Positions 16,902 to 26,044 are shown, counted from the first letter of the stretch. The stretch is DNA of 64,000 bases from Streptomyces calvus (GCF_006782915.1 NZ_VCNP01000056.1:496001-560000); one strand, 5' to 3'. Notes: generated by a model from the sequence alone, not told the origin. Program-made: numbers and translations.

Positions 16902-18683
16902 TCAGCCGTGCCAGGATCGCCACAGGGCCGCGTACGCGCCGTCCGCCGCGACCAGTTCGTCGTGGCTGCCCAGTTCGCTGATGCGGCCGTCCTCCACCAC
17001 GGCGATCACGTCCGCGTCGTGGGCGGTGTGCAGCCGGTGGGCGATGGCGACGACGGTCCGGCCGTCCAGGACGCGCGCCAGGGAGCGTTCCAGGTGACGC
17101 GCGGCGCGCGGGTCGAGCAGCGACGTCGCCTCGTCCAGGACCAGCGTGTGCGGGTCGGCCAGCACCAGCCGGGCCAGCGCGATCTGCTGCGCCTGCGCCG
17201 GGGTGAGCGTGAACCCGCCCGAGCCGACCTCGGTGTCCAGGCCGTCGTCCAGCGCACGGGCCCAGCCGTCCGCGTCGACCGCGCCGAGCGCGGCCCACAG
17301 CTCCGCGTCCTCGGCGTCCGTCCGGGCGAGCCGCAGGTTGTCGCGGAGGGAGCCCACGAAGACGTGGTGCTCCTGGTTGACCAGGGCCACGTGCGTGCGG
17401 ACCCGTTCCGCGGTCATCCGGGACAGTTCGGCGTCGCCCAGGGTGACCCGGCCGTCCCGGGGCGCGTAGATACCGGCGAGCAGCCGGCCCAGAGTGGACT
17501 TGCCCGCACCCGACGGGCCGACCAGCGCCATCCTCGTCCCCGGTGCGACCTCGAGGGACACCTTGCGCAGGACGTCCACGCCCTCGCGGTATCCGAAACG
17601 CACCTCGTCCGCGTGCACCCTGCGGCCTTCGGGAGTCAGCTCGGCGTCACCGGCGTCGGGCTCGATGTCCCGGACACCGACCAGCCGGGCCAGCGACACC
17701 TGCGCCACCTGCAGCTCGTCGTACCAGCGCAGGATCAGCCCCACCGGGTCCACGAGCATCTGCGCGATCAGTGCCGCCGTCGTCAGCTGGCCCACACCGG
17801 TCCAGCCCTGCAGGACGAACACACCGCCGATCAGCAGCACCGAGCCGAGCACGGTGACATGGGTGATGTTGATGACGGGGATCAGCACCGACCGCAGCCA
17901 CAGCGTGTAGCGCTCCCAGGCCGTCCACTCCCGGACCCGCTGGTCCGACAGGGCCACGCGGCGCGCGCCGAGGCGGTGCGCCTCCACGGTCCGGCCCGCG
18001 TCCACCGTCTCGGCGAGTGCGGCGGCCACCGCCGCGTACCCGGCGGCCTCCGAACGGTAGGCGGCGGGCGCCCGCCGGAAGTACCAGCGGCAGCAGACCA
18101 CCAGCAGCGGCACGGCGACCAGCACGGCCGGGGCCAGTTCGGGTGCCGTGACGACCAGGCCGCCCAGCAGCAGCACGGCCCACACCACGCCGATGGCCAG
18201 CTGAGGCACGGCCTCGCGCATCGCGTTGCCGAGCCGGTCGATGTCGGTGGTGATCCGCGACAGCAGATCGCCGGTGCCCGCCCGCTCCAGCACGCCCGGC
18301 GGCAGCCCGACCGACCGCACCAGGAAGTCCTCGCGCAGATCGGCCAGCATCCGCTCGCCGAGCATCGCCCCGCGCAGCCGCACCTGCCGCACGAACGTCG
18401 CCTGGACGGCGAGCGCCAGCACGAACAGCGCGGCCGTCAGGCCCAGATGCAGCTCCCGCTCCCGGTCCGAGACCCGTTCGACCAGCCCGCCCAGCAGGTA
18501 CGGGCCCACCATGGAGGCGACCACGGCGACCGTGTTCACGGTGATCAGCAGCAGGAAGGCCCGGCGGTGCCGGCGCAGCAGCTCCGCCACGTAGGCGCGC
18601 ACGGTCGCGGGCGCTCCCACGGGCAGGGTGCCGGCCGCGGTCGGGGCCGCCGGGTCGTAGGCCGGTGGCGCCACGCCGATCAT
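16902..18683 (-). CDS. ABC exporter half-transporter with degenerate signature motif
   Basis: A 593-residue fused permease-ATPase. About six membrane helices span residues 25-320, followed by an ATPase domain. Walker A GPSGAGKST (about 387-395), Walker B TLVLDEATS (about 510-518) and the H-loop IAHRLHT (about 545) are intact. The ABC signature, normally LSGGQ, reads LTPAQ. The partner gene, overlapping by four bases (ATGA), has the opposite defects, so the pair should form a heterodimer with one working and one silent ATP site. The exported substrate is unknown; multidrug or peptide-type exporters have this layout. The ATG sits on the partner's stop, indicating coupled translation. Confidence 0.9.
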   Translation of the reverse strand: MIGVAPPAYDPAAPTAAGTLPVGAPATVRAYVAELLRRHRRAFLLLITVNTVAVVASMVGPYLLGGLVERVSDRERELHLGLTAALFVLALAVQATFVRQVRLRGAMLGERMLADLREDFLVRSVGLPPGVLERAGTGDLLSRITTDIDRLGNAMREAVPQLAIGVVWAVLLLGGLVVTAPELAPAVLVAVPLLVVCCRWYFRRAPAAYRSEAAGYAAVAAALAETVDAGRTVEAHRLGARRVALSDQRVREWTAWERYTLWLRSVLIPVINITHVTVLGSVLLIGGVFVLQGWTGVGQLTTAALIAQMLVDPVGLILRWYDELQVAQVSLARLVGVRDIEPDAGDAELTPEGRRVHADEVRFGYREGVDVLRKVSLEVAPGTRMALVGPSGAGKSTLGRLLAGIYAPRDGRVTLGDAELSRMTAERVRTHVALVNQEHHVFVGSLRDNLRLARTDAEDAELWAALGAVDADGWARALDDGLDTEVGSGGFTLTPAQAQQIALARLVLADPHTLVLDEATSLLDPRAARHLERSLARVLDGRTVVAIAHRLHTAHDADVIAVVEDGRISELGSHDELVAADGAYAALWRSWHG

Positions 18684-20704
18684 GCTGTCTCCTCGATCTC
18701 TTCCAGCTCGTCCAGCTCTTCCAGCTCTTCGATCTCTTGCAGCTCTTCGAACTCTTCGAACTCTTCGATCTCTTCGAGCTGTTCGAGACGGCCCGGCGCC
18801 GCGTCCCGACGCTTCGGTCCCTCGCCGCCGGGCAGCGCGCCGTCCTTCTTCCGGGTCACGTCCCCGGGCTTCCGGGTCACGCCCCCGGACAGTGCGCCGT
18901 CCTTGTCCCGGGCCGCGCCGCCGGGCAGCCCGGCGTCCTCGCTCCGGACCTCCGCCGACTGGGCCTCCGCCTCGGCTTCGGTCTCGCGCGTCACCACCGC
19001 CCGGTACCGGGGCTCGGTGCGCACCAGTTCGCGATGGCCGCCGACCGCCGCGACCGTGTCGCCGTGCAGGAACACCACCCGGTCGGCCCGGTCCAGCAAC
19101 AGCGGGGAGGAGGTGAACACCACCGTGGTCCGCCGCGCACGCAACGCGCGCACACCCTGGGCGATACGGGCCTCGGTGTGCGAGTCGACGGCCGACGTCG
19201 GCTCGTCCAGGACCAGCACCTCGGGGTCCGTGACCAGCGACCGGGCCAGCGCGAGCCGCTGGCGCTGGCCACCGGACAGGGACCGCCCGCGCTCGGTGAT
19301 CCGGGCGTCCATCGGGTCGTCGGCGCCGAGGGAGCCCTGCACCAGTGCCGCCAGCACGTCCCCGCACTGGGCGGCGTCCAGTGCGTCGCGCGGATCGACC
19401 GCACCGGACGCGGGCACGTCGAGCAGTTCGCGCAGGGTTCCCGACAGCAGCACCGGATCCTTGTCCTGCACGAGGACGGCGGTGCGGGCGCATTCCAGCG
19501 GCAGTTCGTCCAGGGGCACCCCGCCCAGCAGCACCGACGTGCCCTGTTCCGCGGCATGTCCGCCCAGGCGCTCGGCCAGCCGTCCCGCCGCGTCCGGGTC
19601 CCCGCACACCACGGCGGTGAGCCGTCCCGCGGGCGCGAGCAGACCGGTCGCCGGGTCGTACAGGTCGCCGGACGGCGCCTCGGCGTCGCGGGTGCCCGCG
19701 GTGTCCGTGGCCCGGTCCAGCGACAGGACCCGCGCGGCCCGCTTGGCCGACGGCCTCGAGAAGGAGTACGCCATCGCGATCTCCTCGAAGTGCCGCAGCG
19801 GGTACGTCAGCACCATGACCGAGCTGTAGACGGTGACCAGTTCACCCACGGCGATCCGGCCGTCGCGGGCGAGGTGGACGCCGTACCAGACCACCGTGAT
19901 CAGCAGCAGGCCCGGCAGCAGCACCTGGATGGCGGCGATCAGGGACCACATCCGGGCGCTGCGCACGGCGGCGCGCCGGACCTCCTGGGAGGCGCGGCGG
20001 TAGCGGTCGAGGAACAGTTCCTCTCCGCCGATGCCGCGCAGCACGCGCAGCCCCGCGACGGTGTCGGAGGCGAGTTCGGTGGCCCGCCCGGCCTTCTCCC
20101 GCTGGACGTCCGCCCGCCGGGTGGCCCGGGGCAGCAGCGGCAGCACCGCCACGGCCAGCAGGGGGAGTCCCACCGCGACGACGACACCGAGGTCCGGCTG
20201 GTAGACGACCAGGCCGACGCAGACAGCCACGATGGTGACGGCCGCCGCGGTGAACCGGGACAGGGCCTCCACGAACCAGCCGATCTTCTCGACGTCGCCG
20301 GTCGAGACGGCCACGACCTCGCCGGCGGCGACCCGCCGGGTCAGCGCGGAGCCGAGCGCCGCGGCCTTGCGCGACAGCAGTTGCTGGACGCGTGCGGCGG
20401 CGGTGATCCAGTTGGTGACGGCGGCGCGGTGCAGGAACGTGTCACCGACCGCGTTGCCGGCACAGGCCAGCGCCATCAGACCGCCCGCCAGCGCCAGCCG
20501 GCCGCCGGAGCGGTCGAGCGCCGCCTGCACGGCGAGCCCGACGCTGAACGGCAGCGAGGCGACGGAGGCGAAGTGCAGCAGGCCCCAGGCCAACGACTTG
20601 AGCTGGCCCGGCAGTTGGTTGCGGAAGAGCCACCACAGGAATCGGGGACCCGAGCGGGCGTCGGGCACCCCGGGGTCGGGAAACGGAAGGTCTTGAATCT
20701 GCAT
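18680..20704 (-). CDS. ABC exporter half-transporter, degenerate Walker A, acidic repeat tail
   Basis: A 674-residue fused permease-ATPase, upstream partner of the gene at 16902. The membrane domain is followed by an ATPase domain in which the signature LSGGQ (about 475) and Walker B VLVLDEPTS are intact. The Walker A site is replaced by CGDPDAAGRLA (about 360-370), without Gly-Lys-Ser/Thr, and the H-loop histidine is missing (FTSSP). It should therefore lend its LSGGQ to the partner's Walker A. After residue 600 come a charged linker and about 11 tripeptide repeats of acidic-acidic-Leu/Ile/Phe ending at the stop. The start is ATG 20704; no strong ribosome site is seen. Confidence 0.88.
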   Translation of the reverse strand: MQIQDLPFPDPGVPDARSGPRFLWWLFRNQLPGQLKSLAWGLLHFASVASLPFSVGLAVQAALDRSGGRLALAGGLMALACAGNAVGDTFLHRAAVTNWITAAARVQQLLSRKAAALGSALTRRVAAGEVVAVSTGDVEKIGWFVEALSRFTAAAVTIVAVCVGLVVYQPDLGVVVAVGLPLLAVAVLPLLPRATRRADVQREKAGRATELASDTVAGLRVLRGIGGEELFLDRYRRASQEVRRAAVRSARMWSLIAAIQVLLPGLLLITVVWYGVHLARDGRIAVGELVTVYSSVMVLTYPLRHFEEIAMAYSFSRPSAKRAARVLSLDRATDTAGTRDAEAPSGDLYDPATGLLAPAGRLTAVVCGDPDAAGRLAERLGGHAAEQGTSVLLGGVPLDELPLECARTAVLVQDKDPVLLSGTLRELLDVPASGAVDPRDALDAAQCGDVLAALVQGSLGADDPMDARITERGRSLSGGQRQRLALARSLVTDPEVLVLDEPTSAVDSHTEARIAQGVRALRARRTTVVFTSSPLLLDRADRVVFLHGDTVAAVGGHRELVRTEPRYRAVVTRETEAEAEAQSAEVRSEDAGLPGGAARDKDGALSGGVTRKPGDVTRKKDGALPGGEGPKRRDAAPGRLEQLEEIEEFEEFEELQEIEELEELDELEEIEETA
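18686..18788. repeat. in-frame 9-bp tandem repeats coding an acidic/hydrophobic tripeptide tail
   Basis: About 11 imperfect 9-bp units (consensus on the minus strand GAAGAGCTG-like) at the 3' end of the exporter gene. They encode Glu-Glu-Leu/Ile/Phe units with occasional Asp or Gln. The stretch is noticeably less GC rich than its surroundings and ends right at the overlap with the next gene. It is absent from ordinary ABC exporters. Confidence 0.9.
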
Positions 20705-20806
20705 GACGTCCCAGTGGCTCGGATCAGGGAGGGCGGAAGCGGAAGAGCGCGGGAGCAGGTGTGCGGAGAAGGGCGCGCGTGGGTGCGGAAGGTGTGCGGG
20801 CATACC

Positions 20807-20832
20807 TGCGTCCGCCCGCGGACGGACGCAGC
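20807..20832. other. intergenic hairpin (8-bp perfect arms) between MarR and ABC genes
   Basis: CTGCGTCC and GGACGCAG form perfect 8-base arms around a 10-base GC-rich loop. It lies between the stop of the MarR gene (20932) and the start of the exporter gene (20704), both read left. It could end the MarR transcript or be an operator of the exporter. No T-run follows, as is usual in Streptomyces. Confidence 0.45.
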
Positions 20833-20931
20833 AAACCGTGACAGGTTGACGCCGCTACGTAGGGGGAGGCAACCGGTTTTCCGCACCACCGCACGGAACC
20901 GGAACCGGCGGGACGTGCCGCCGGTCCGTCG

Positions 20932-21405
20932 TCACCCGGGTCGGCCGGCCGGCCCGCCACACCCGCTGCTGACCGCCCCGTCGACCAGGGTGTCCAACAA
21001 CTCGCCCAGCGCCTCGCGCTGTTGGCCGTCCAGCGGGGCCAGGATCTCCTCCGCGGCCGAACGGCGCGCGGCGCGCAGTTCGCGCAGTGCCGCGCGCCCG
21101 TCGTCGGTGAGCTCGATCCGGATCACCCGTCGATTGGCGGGATCCGGCACCCGCCGCACCTTGCCGTTCGCCTCCAGCCCGTCGACCAGCGTGGTCACGG
21201 CCCGGGGGACCACCTCGAGCCGCTGCGCCAGATCGGCCATCCGGGGCGGCGAGCCGTAGTGCGCCAGCGTGCGCAGCAGCCGTGACTGAGCGGGGGTGAT
21301 GCCGAGTTCGCGCCGCTCCAGATGGCGCTTCTGGATGCGATGCACCCGGCGAGTGAGCCGGAGCAACTGCTCGGCCAGCAGGCCTTCGGGATCGGGAGCG
21401 GTCAT
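20932..21405 (-). CDS. MarR-family transcriptional regulator
   Basis: A 157-residue MarR protein. The winged helix is clear: ITPAQSRLLRTLAHYG, then MADLAQRLEVVPRAVTTLVDGLEANG (recognition helix, about residues 56-82) and the wing RRVPDPANRRVIRIELTDDG. It is divergent from the ABC exporter at 21515, and a dyad lies in the 109-base shared promoter. The simplest reading is a ligand-responsive repressor of that exporter and of itself. The heterodimeric exporter on its other side is on the same strand downstream and may also be under its control. Confidence 0.88.
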   Translation of the reverse strand: MTAPDPEGLLAEQLLRLTRRVHRIQKRHLERRELGITPAQSRLLRTLAHYGSPPRMADLAQRLEVVPRAVTTLVDGLEANGKVRRVPDPANRRVIRIELTDDGRAALRELRAARRSAAEEILAPLDGQQREALGELLDTLVDGAVSSGCGGPAGRPG

Positions 21406-21428
21406 ACGGGAACAATATCAGGATGCCG

Positions 21429-21451
21429 TTCATTGTGAGCATAGGTAACAA
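21429..21451. promoter_or_regulatory. candidate MarR operator between divergent MarR and ABC genes
   Basis: CATTGT and ACAATG form a perfect inverted repeat with 11 bases between the arms, centred about 35 bases from the MarR start and 75 bases from the ABC start. The AT-rich dyad stands out from the GC-rich surroundings and has the size of a MarR-dimer site. Binding is inferred from position only. Confidence 0.6.
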
Positions 21452-21514
21452 TGGGCTGAGCAGCTGTGCTCGCCCCGGGCAGCCGCCCGGCGCGCATCCG
21501 TCCCGAAGGAGACC

Positions 21515-23317
21515 ATGCATCCCCCTCACGAACCCGACTGGACCCCGCCCGCCGGAGCGCCGGAGCAGCCCCGGCAGGTGCGGCGCATCCTGAAGCTCTT
21601 CCGCCCCTACCGCGGCCGCCTCGCGATCGTCGGACTGCTCGTCGGCGCGGCCTCGCTGGTCTCGGTCGCCACACCGTTCCTGCTGAAGGCGATCCTCGAC
21701 GTCGCGATCCCCGAGGGCCGCACCGGCCTGCTCAGCCTGCTCGCGCTGGGCATGATCCTCAGTGCGGTCCTCACCAGTGTCTTCGGCGTGCTCCAGACGC
21801 TGATCTCGACGACCGTCGGCCAGCGCGTCATGCACGACCTGCGCACCGCCGTCTACGGCCGGCTCCAGCGCATGTCGCTCGCCTTCTTCACCCGCACCCG
21901 CACCGGCGAGGTGCAGTCCCGCATCGCCAACGACATCGGCGGCATGCAGGCCACCGTGACCTCCACGGCGACCTCCCTGGTCTCCAACCTCACCAGCGTG
22001 GTCGCCACGATCGTCGCGATGCTCGCGCTCGACTGGCGGCTGACGGTCGTCTCGCTGGTCCTGCTGCCGGTGTTCGTCTGGATCAGCCGCCGTGTCGGCG
22101 ACGAACGCAAGAAGATCACCACCCGGCGCCAGAAGCAGATGGCCGCGATGGCCGCCACGGTCACCGAGTCGCTCTCGGTCAGCGGCATCCTGCTCGGCCG
22201 CACCATGGGCCGCTCGGACTCCCTGACGGCTGCCTTCGCGGACGAGTCCGAACGGCTGGTCGACCTGGAGGTGCGGTCGAACATGGCCGGCCGCTGGCGC
22301 ATGGCGGTCATCACGATCGTCATGGCCGCCATGCCGGCCGTCATCTACTGGACGGCCGGCATCGCCCTGCAGACCGGCGGCCCGGAGGTCTCCATCGGGA
22401 CGATCGTCGCCTTCGTCTCGCTCCAGCAGGGCCTGTTCCGCCCGGCCGTGAGCCTGCTGTCCACCGGCGTGCAGATCCAGACCTCGCTCGCGCTGTTCCA
22501 GCGCATTTTCGAGTACCTGGACCTCCCGATCGACATCACCGAGCGCGAGGACGCCGTGCACCTCGACCGGATCAAGGGCGAGGTCCGCTTCGAGAACGTC
22601 ACCTTCCGCTACGACGGGAAGAGCGGCCCCGTACTCGACGGCATCGACATCACCGTTCCGCCGGGCGGCAGCCTCGCCGTCGTCGGACCCACCGGAGCCG
22701 GCAAGTCCACCCTGGGCCACCTCGTGCCGCGGCTCTACGACGTCACCGGCGGCCGGGTCACCCTCGACGGGGTCGACGTGCGCGACCTCGACTTCGACAC
22801 GCTGGCCCGCGCGGTCGGCGTCGTCTCCCAGGAGACGTACCTCTTCCACGCCACGGTCGCCGACAACCTGCGCTTCGCCAAGCCCGACGCCACCGACGAG
22901 GAACTGCACGCGGCGGCGCGTGCGGCGCAGATCCACGACCACATCGCCGCCCTGCCCGACGGGTACGACACGGTGGTCGGCGAGCGCGGCCACCGCTTCT
23001 CCGGCGGGGAGAAGCAGCGACTGGCGATCGCCCGCACCATCCTGCGCGACCCGCCGGTCCTGGTGCTCGACGAGGCCACCAGCGCCCTGGACACCCGTAC
23101 CGAGGCCGCCGTGCAGGAGGCCATCGACGCGCTGTCCGCCAACCGCACCACACTGACCATCGCCCATCGGCTGTCCACCATTCGGGGTGCCGACCAGATC
23201 GTGGTGCTGGACTCCGGCCGCGCGGTCGAACGGGGCACGCACGACGAGCTGTTGGAGCGCGGCGGGCGCTATGCGGCCCTGGTACTCAGGGACGCCCGAC
23301 TGGAGCCGACAAAATGA
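21515..23317 (+). CDS. ABC exporter, MsbA-like fused permease-ATPase
   Basis: A 600-residue half-transporter with all ATPase motifs intact, so it can act as a homodimer. Six membrane helices (about residues 35-320) are followed by Walker A GPTGAGKST (about 391-399), signature FSGGE (about 498), Walker B VLVLDEATSALD (about 519) and H-loop IAHRLST (about 551). Family members export lipids, drugs or peptides; the substrate here is unknown. GAAGGAG precedes the ATG. Divergence from a MarR gene suggests induction by its substrate or a related compound. Confidence 0.92.
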   Translation: MHPPHEPDWTPPAGAPEQPRQVRRILKLFRPYRGRLAIVGLLVGAASLVSVATPFLLKAILDVAIPEGRTGLLSLLALGMILSAVLTSVFGVLQTLISTTVGQRVMHDLRTAVYGRLQRMSLAFFTRTRTGEVQSRIANDIGGMQATVTSTATSLVSNLTSVVATIVAMLALDWRLTVVSLVLLPVFVWISRRVGDERKKITTRRQKQMAAMAATVTESLSVSGILLGRTMGRSDSLTAAFADESERLVDLEVRSNMAGRWRMAVITIVMAAMPAVIYWTAGIALQTGGPEVSIGTIVAFVSLQQGLFRPAVSLLSTGVQIQTSLALFQRIFEYLDLPIDITEREDAVHLDRIKGEVRFENVTFRYDGKSGPVLDGIDITVPPGGSLAVVGPTGAGKSTLGHLVPRLYDVTGGRVTLDGVDVRDLDFDTLARAVGVVSQETYLFHATVADNLRFAKPDATDEELHAAARAAQIHDHIAALPDGYDTVVGERGHRFSGGEKQRLAIARTILRDPPVLVLDEATSALDTRTEAAVQEAIDALSANRTTLTIAHRLSTIRGADQIVVLDSGRAVERGTHDELLERGGRYAALVLRDARLEPTK

Positions 23318-23348
23318 AGATATGCCGGGTTTATGGCGATATACGGGT

Positions 23349-23354
23349 TACCGT
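23349..23354 (+). promoter_or_regulatory. candidate -10 box for leaderless mltG-like transcript
   Basis: TACCGT fits the TANNNT -10 pattern and ends six bases before ATG 23361, so a start seven bases downstream would place the transcript's first base at the A of the ATG. No Shine-Dalgarno is present upstream. No clear -35 is visible. Confidence 0.4.
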
Positions 23355-23360
23355 GCCCGC

Positions 23361-24206
23361 ATGCAGACGAACACTCCGTCACGGAGCACGATCCGACTGA
23401 CGCGCCGGGGCCGCTTCGCCCTCGCGGCGCTGGGGGCCGCCGTGGCCGGCACCGCCGTGGCGGTGCCGCTGCTGATCATGAGCGACGACGGCGAGTCCCG
23501 CCCCACCACCCTGGTGGTCCCGGAGGGCTGGCGGGCGAGCCAGGTGTACGCCGCCGTGGACAAGGTCCTCGCCCTGCCCGCCGGCACCACCAAGAAGTCC
23601 CTGACCAAGGCGCAGCTCAAGCTGCCGAACGAGGCCGAGGGCAACCCGGAGGGCTATCTCTTCCCGGCGACCTATCCACTGGACGACACGTCGACTCCCG
23701 AGAAGCTGCTGTCCCGGATGGTCGACACCGCCAACCAGAAGTTCAACGGCGCGCCGATCGCCGCCGGAGCGCAGCGCAACGCGATGAACGTCTACCAGGC
23801 GGTCACCGTCGCGAGCATCGTGCAGGCGGAGGCGGCCGACAAGGCCGACATGGGCAAGGTGGCCCGGGTGATCTTCAACCGGCTGGAGCGCGGGATGCCG
23901 CTCCAGATGGACTCCACCCTGAACTACGCGCTCGGCCGCTCGACGCTGCGCACCACCGTCACCGACACCAGGGCCGACAGCCCCTACAACTCCTACGAGC
24001 GCATGGGACTGCCGCCCACGCCGATCGACAACCCGGGTGAGGACGCGGTACGCGCGGCGATCAACCCCACCCCTGGTGACTGGCTCTACTTCGTCACGGT
24101 CAAGCCGGGAGACACCCGCTTCACGGCCGACTACGCCGAACACCAGCGCAACGTCGCCGAGTTCAACGCCCAGCAGCAGAAGCCGGCGGAACAGCGGAAC
24201 GGCTGA
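23361..24206 (+). CDS. mltG: endolytic murein transglycosylase, MltG/YceG-like
   Basis: A 281-residue protein with a short cytoplasmic basic N-terminus and one membrane anchor (residues 19-40). The YceG-like domain follows: VPEGWRASQVY, EGYLFPATYPL, ASIVQAEA with the catalytic Glu157, GMPLQMDSTLNYALG, and SPYNSYERMGLPPTPIDNPG. MltG cleaves nascent peptidoglycan strands and acts as an elongation terminator. It is shorter than the main Streptomyces MltG, which carries a long N-terminal extension, so it is probably a second copy. The ATG has no Shine-Dalgarno. It follows the exporter gene by 43 bases. Confidence 0.88.
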   Translation: MQTNTPSRSTIRLTRRGRFALAALGAAVAGTAVAVPLLIMSDDGESRPTTLVVPEGWRASQVYAAVDKVLALPAGTTKKSLTKAQLKLPNEAEGNPEGYLFPATYPLDDTSTPEKLLSRMVDTANQKFNGAPIAAGAQRNAMNVYQAVTVASIVQAEAADKADMGKVARVIFNRLERGMPLQMDSTLNYALGRSTLRTTVTDTRADSPYNSYERMGLPPTPIDNPGEDAVRAAINPTPGDWLYFVTVKPGDTRFTADYAEHQRNVAEFNAQQQKPAEQRNG

Positions 24207-24290
24207 GCCGACGGCCCGCCACGACCCCGCGGCCGGCCCCGGCAGCCACGACCCCGCGGCCCGCCCCGGCCGTCACGCCGCCACCGGCCG

Positions 24291-25397
24291 TCACGCGGCC
24301 ACCGGCTCCCGCTCCAGCAACCGCCGGATGTCCCGCACCGCCGCACGCCCCGCCCGGTTGGCGCCGATGGTGCTGGCCGAGGGGCCGTAGCCGACGAGGT
24401 GGACGCGCGGGTCGGCGACCGCCCGGGTGCCCTCGACCCGGATCCCGCCGCCGGGCTCCCGCAGCCGCAGCGGCGCGAGATGGTCGACGGCGGGCCGGAA
24501 ACCGGTGGCCCACAGGATGACATCGGCCGCCACCTGCCGCCCGCCCTCAAGCTCCCGGCCGCGCTCGGGCAGGAGGGAGCCCCATGCCCACTCCACACCG
24601 TCCGGAGTGATCCGGTCGAACATGGGCTGCCGGTCGAGCACGCCGTCCGCGAGCCCTTGCCGGATCGCGTCGTTGAGCGGCAGTCCCGTCACCGAGACGA
24701 CACTGCGCGGCGGCAGCCCCTGCCGCACCCGCTCCTCGACGAGCGCCACGGCCGCCCGCCCCGCCTCCTCGTCGAAGGGCCCCTCACGGAAGACCGGGGG
24801 CCGCCGGGTCACCCAGGTGGTGGCCGCCGCGTACGGAGCGATCTCCAGCAGGTGCTGGGTGCCCGAGGCGCCTCCGCCCACCACGATCACCCGCTGCCCG
24901 GCGAACGCCTCCGGCCCCGGGTATTGCGCGGTGTGGAGCTGCCGCCCGCGGAAGGTCTCCTGGCCCGGGTAGCGCGGCCAGAACGGCCGGTCCCAGGTGC
25001 CGGTGGCGTTGATCAGCGCCCGTGTCGCCCAGGTGCCGTCCGAGGTCTCCACCAGCAGCCGCCCGCCCGGCCCCTCCCGTACGGCCCGCACGTCCACCGG
25101 ACGCCGCACCCGCAGGTCGAAGGCGCGCTCGTAGCGCGCGAAGTACTCGCCGATCACCTCGGAGGAGGCCCGCGCCGGATCGGCGTCCGTGAGCTCCATG
25201 CCGGGCAGCGCGTGCATCCCGTGCACCTTGCCGTACGTCAGCGAGGGCCAGCGGAACTGCCAGGCGCCGCCGGGGCCGGGGGAGTGGTCCAGCACCACAA
25301 AGTCGCGTTCCGGCTCGAAGCCGGTCCGCCGTAGATGATGGGCGCTGGACAGTCCGGCCTGCCCGGCGCCTATGACGACCACCTCGACCTCGCGCAT
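24291..25397 (-). CDS. flavin-containing monooxygenase-type FAD/NAD(P)H oxidoreductase
   Basis: A 368-residue protein with an FAD-binding GxGxxG at the very start (VVIGAGQAGLSSA, residues 6-18) and a second dinucleotide site VIVVGGGASGTQ (about 160-171) for NADPH. LINATGTWDRPFWP and ILWATGFRP are typical of the flavin-monooxygenase and Baeyer-Villiger-like group (YhhP/CzcO-like). It would hydroxylate small nucleophilic or carbonyl substrates; the substrate is unknown. ATG 25397 is used, with GTG 25406 possible. It is divergent from the YjbQ gene. The intergenic stretch has three direct copies of CCCCATGT at about 25468-25492. Confidence 0.85.
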   Translation of the reverse strand: MREVEVVVIGAGQAGLSSAHHLRRTGFEPERDFVVLDHSPGPGGAWQFRWPSLTYGKVHGMHALPGMELTDADPARASSEVIGEYFARYERAFDLRVRRPVDVRAVREGPGGRLLVETSDGTWATRALINATGTWDRPFWPRYPGQETFRGRQLHTAQYPGPEAFAGQRVIVVGGGASGTQHLLEIAPYAAATTWVTRRPPVFREGPFDEEAGRAAVALVEERVRQGLPPRSVVSVTGLPLNDAIRQGLADGVLDRQPMFDRITPDGVEWAWGSLLPERGRELEGGRQVAADVILWATGFRPAVDHLAPLRLREPGGGIRVEGTRAVADPRVHLVGYGPSASTIGANRAGRAAVRDIRRLLEREPVAA

Positions 25398-25564
25398 GTC
25401 GTTCACGTTTCTACGAACACGGCGGAGGCCGTCGATCTTCCCGCCCGTGATCACACGCGCGCCCCACCCATGTCCCCATGTCCCCATGTCCCCACGGCCC
25501 CATGTGCCCGTGTTCCGCCCGGCGTTCCCGCGTCCGGCCCGGCCCATGGGCGAGGATGGAGCGC

Positions 25565-25987
25565 ATGTCCGATTCCTTCACCACCCGAGTCCTCGACGTC
25601 ACCACCGGCTCCGACGAGCGGGTCGTCGACATCACCGGCGACTGCGCGGCCTTCCTGCGCCAGGCGGCGGGCGGCCGCGACGGCCTGCTGAACGTGTTCG
25701 TGCCGCACGCCACCGCCGGTGTCGCCGTCATCGAGACCGGCGCGGGCAGCGACGACGACCTCCTGGCCGCGCTGCACACCCTGCTGCCCGCCGACGACCG
25801 CTGGCAGCACCGGCACGGCAGCCCCGGCCACGGCCGCGACCACGTCCTGCCCGCCTTCGTCCCGCCGCACGCCACCCTGCCGGTGGTGGGCGGACGACTG
25901 GAACTGGGCACCTGGCAGTCGGTGTGCCTGGTCGACACCAACAAGGACAACCCCCACCGCCAGGTGCGCCTCAGCTTTCTCGGCTGA
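25565..25987 (+). CDS. YjbQ family protein (UPF0047)
   Basis: A 140-residue UPF0047/YjbQ protein. The markers are LLNVFVPHATAGVAVIE and the C-terminal GTWQSVCLVDTNKDNPHRQV-type segment with the conserved His/Asp residues of the trimeric fold. Some homologues complement thiamine-phosphate synthase mutants, but the physiological role is unsettled. ATG 25565 follows a GGAG six bases upstream. It converges on the LuxR-type gene. Confidence 0.9.
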   Translation: MSDSFTTRVLDVTTGSDERVVDITGDCAAFLRQAAGGRDGLLNVFVPHATAGVAVIETGAGSDDDLLAALHTLLPADDRWQHRHGSPGHGRDHVLPAFVPPHATLPVVGGRLELGTWQSVCLVDTNKDNPHRQVRLSFLG

Positions 25988-26044
25988 CGCGCGCCGGACG
26001 GCCCGGGCCCCGTGCGGCGGCCGGGGAGGGTAGCGGGCGCGTCA

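Noticed and set aside
11756..16981. A 1741-codon open frame on the plus strand
   Set aside because: It runs antisense to the thioesterase and helicase genes and through other genes. Its translation is His/Arg/Gly/Val rich without domains, a by-product of GC codon bias.
20855..23242. A 795-codon minus-strand frame over the ABC exporter and MarR region
   Set aside because: It is antisense to a canonical ABC exporter and crosses the MarR promoter; its composition is that of a shadow frame.
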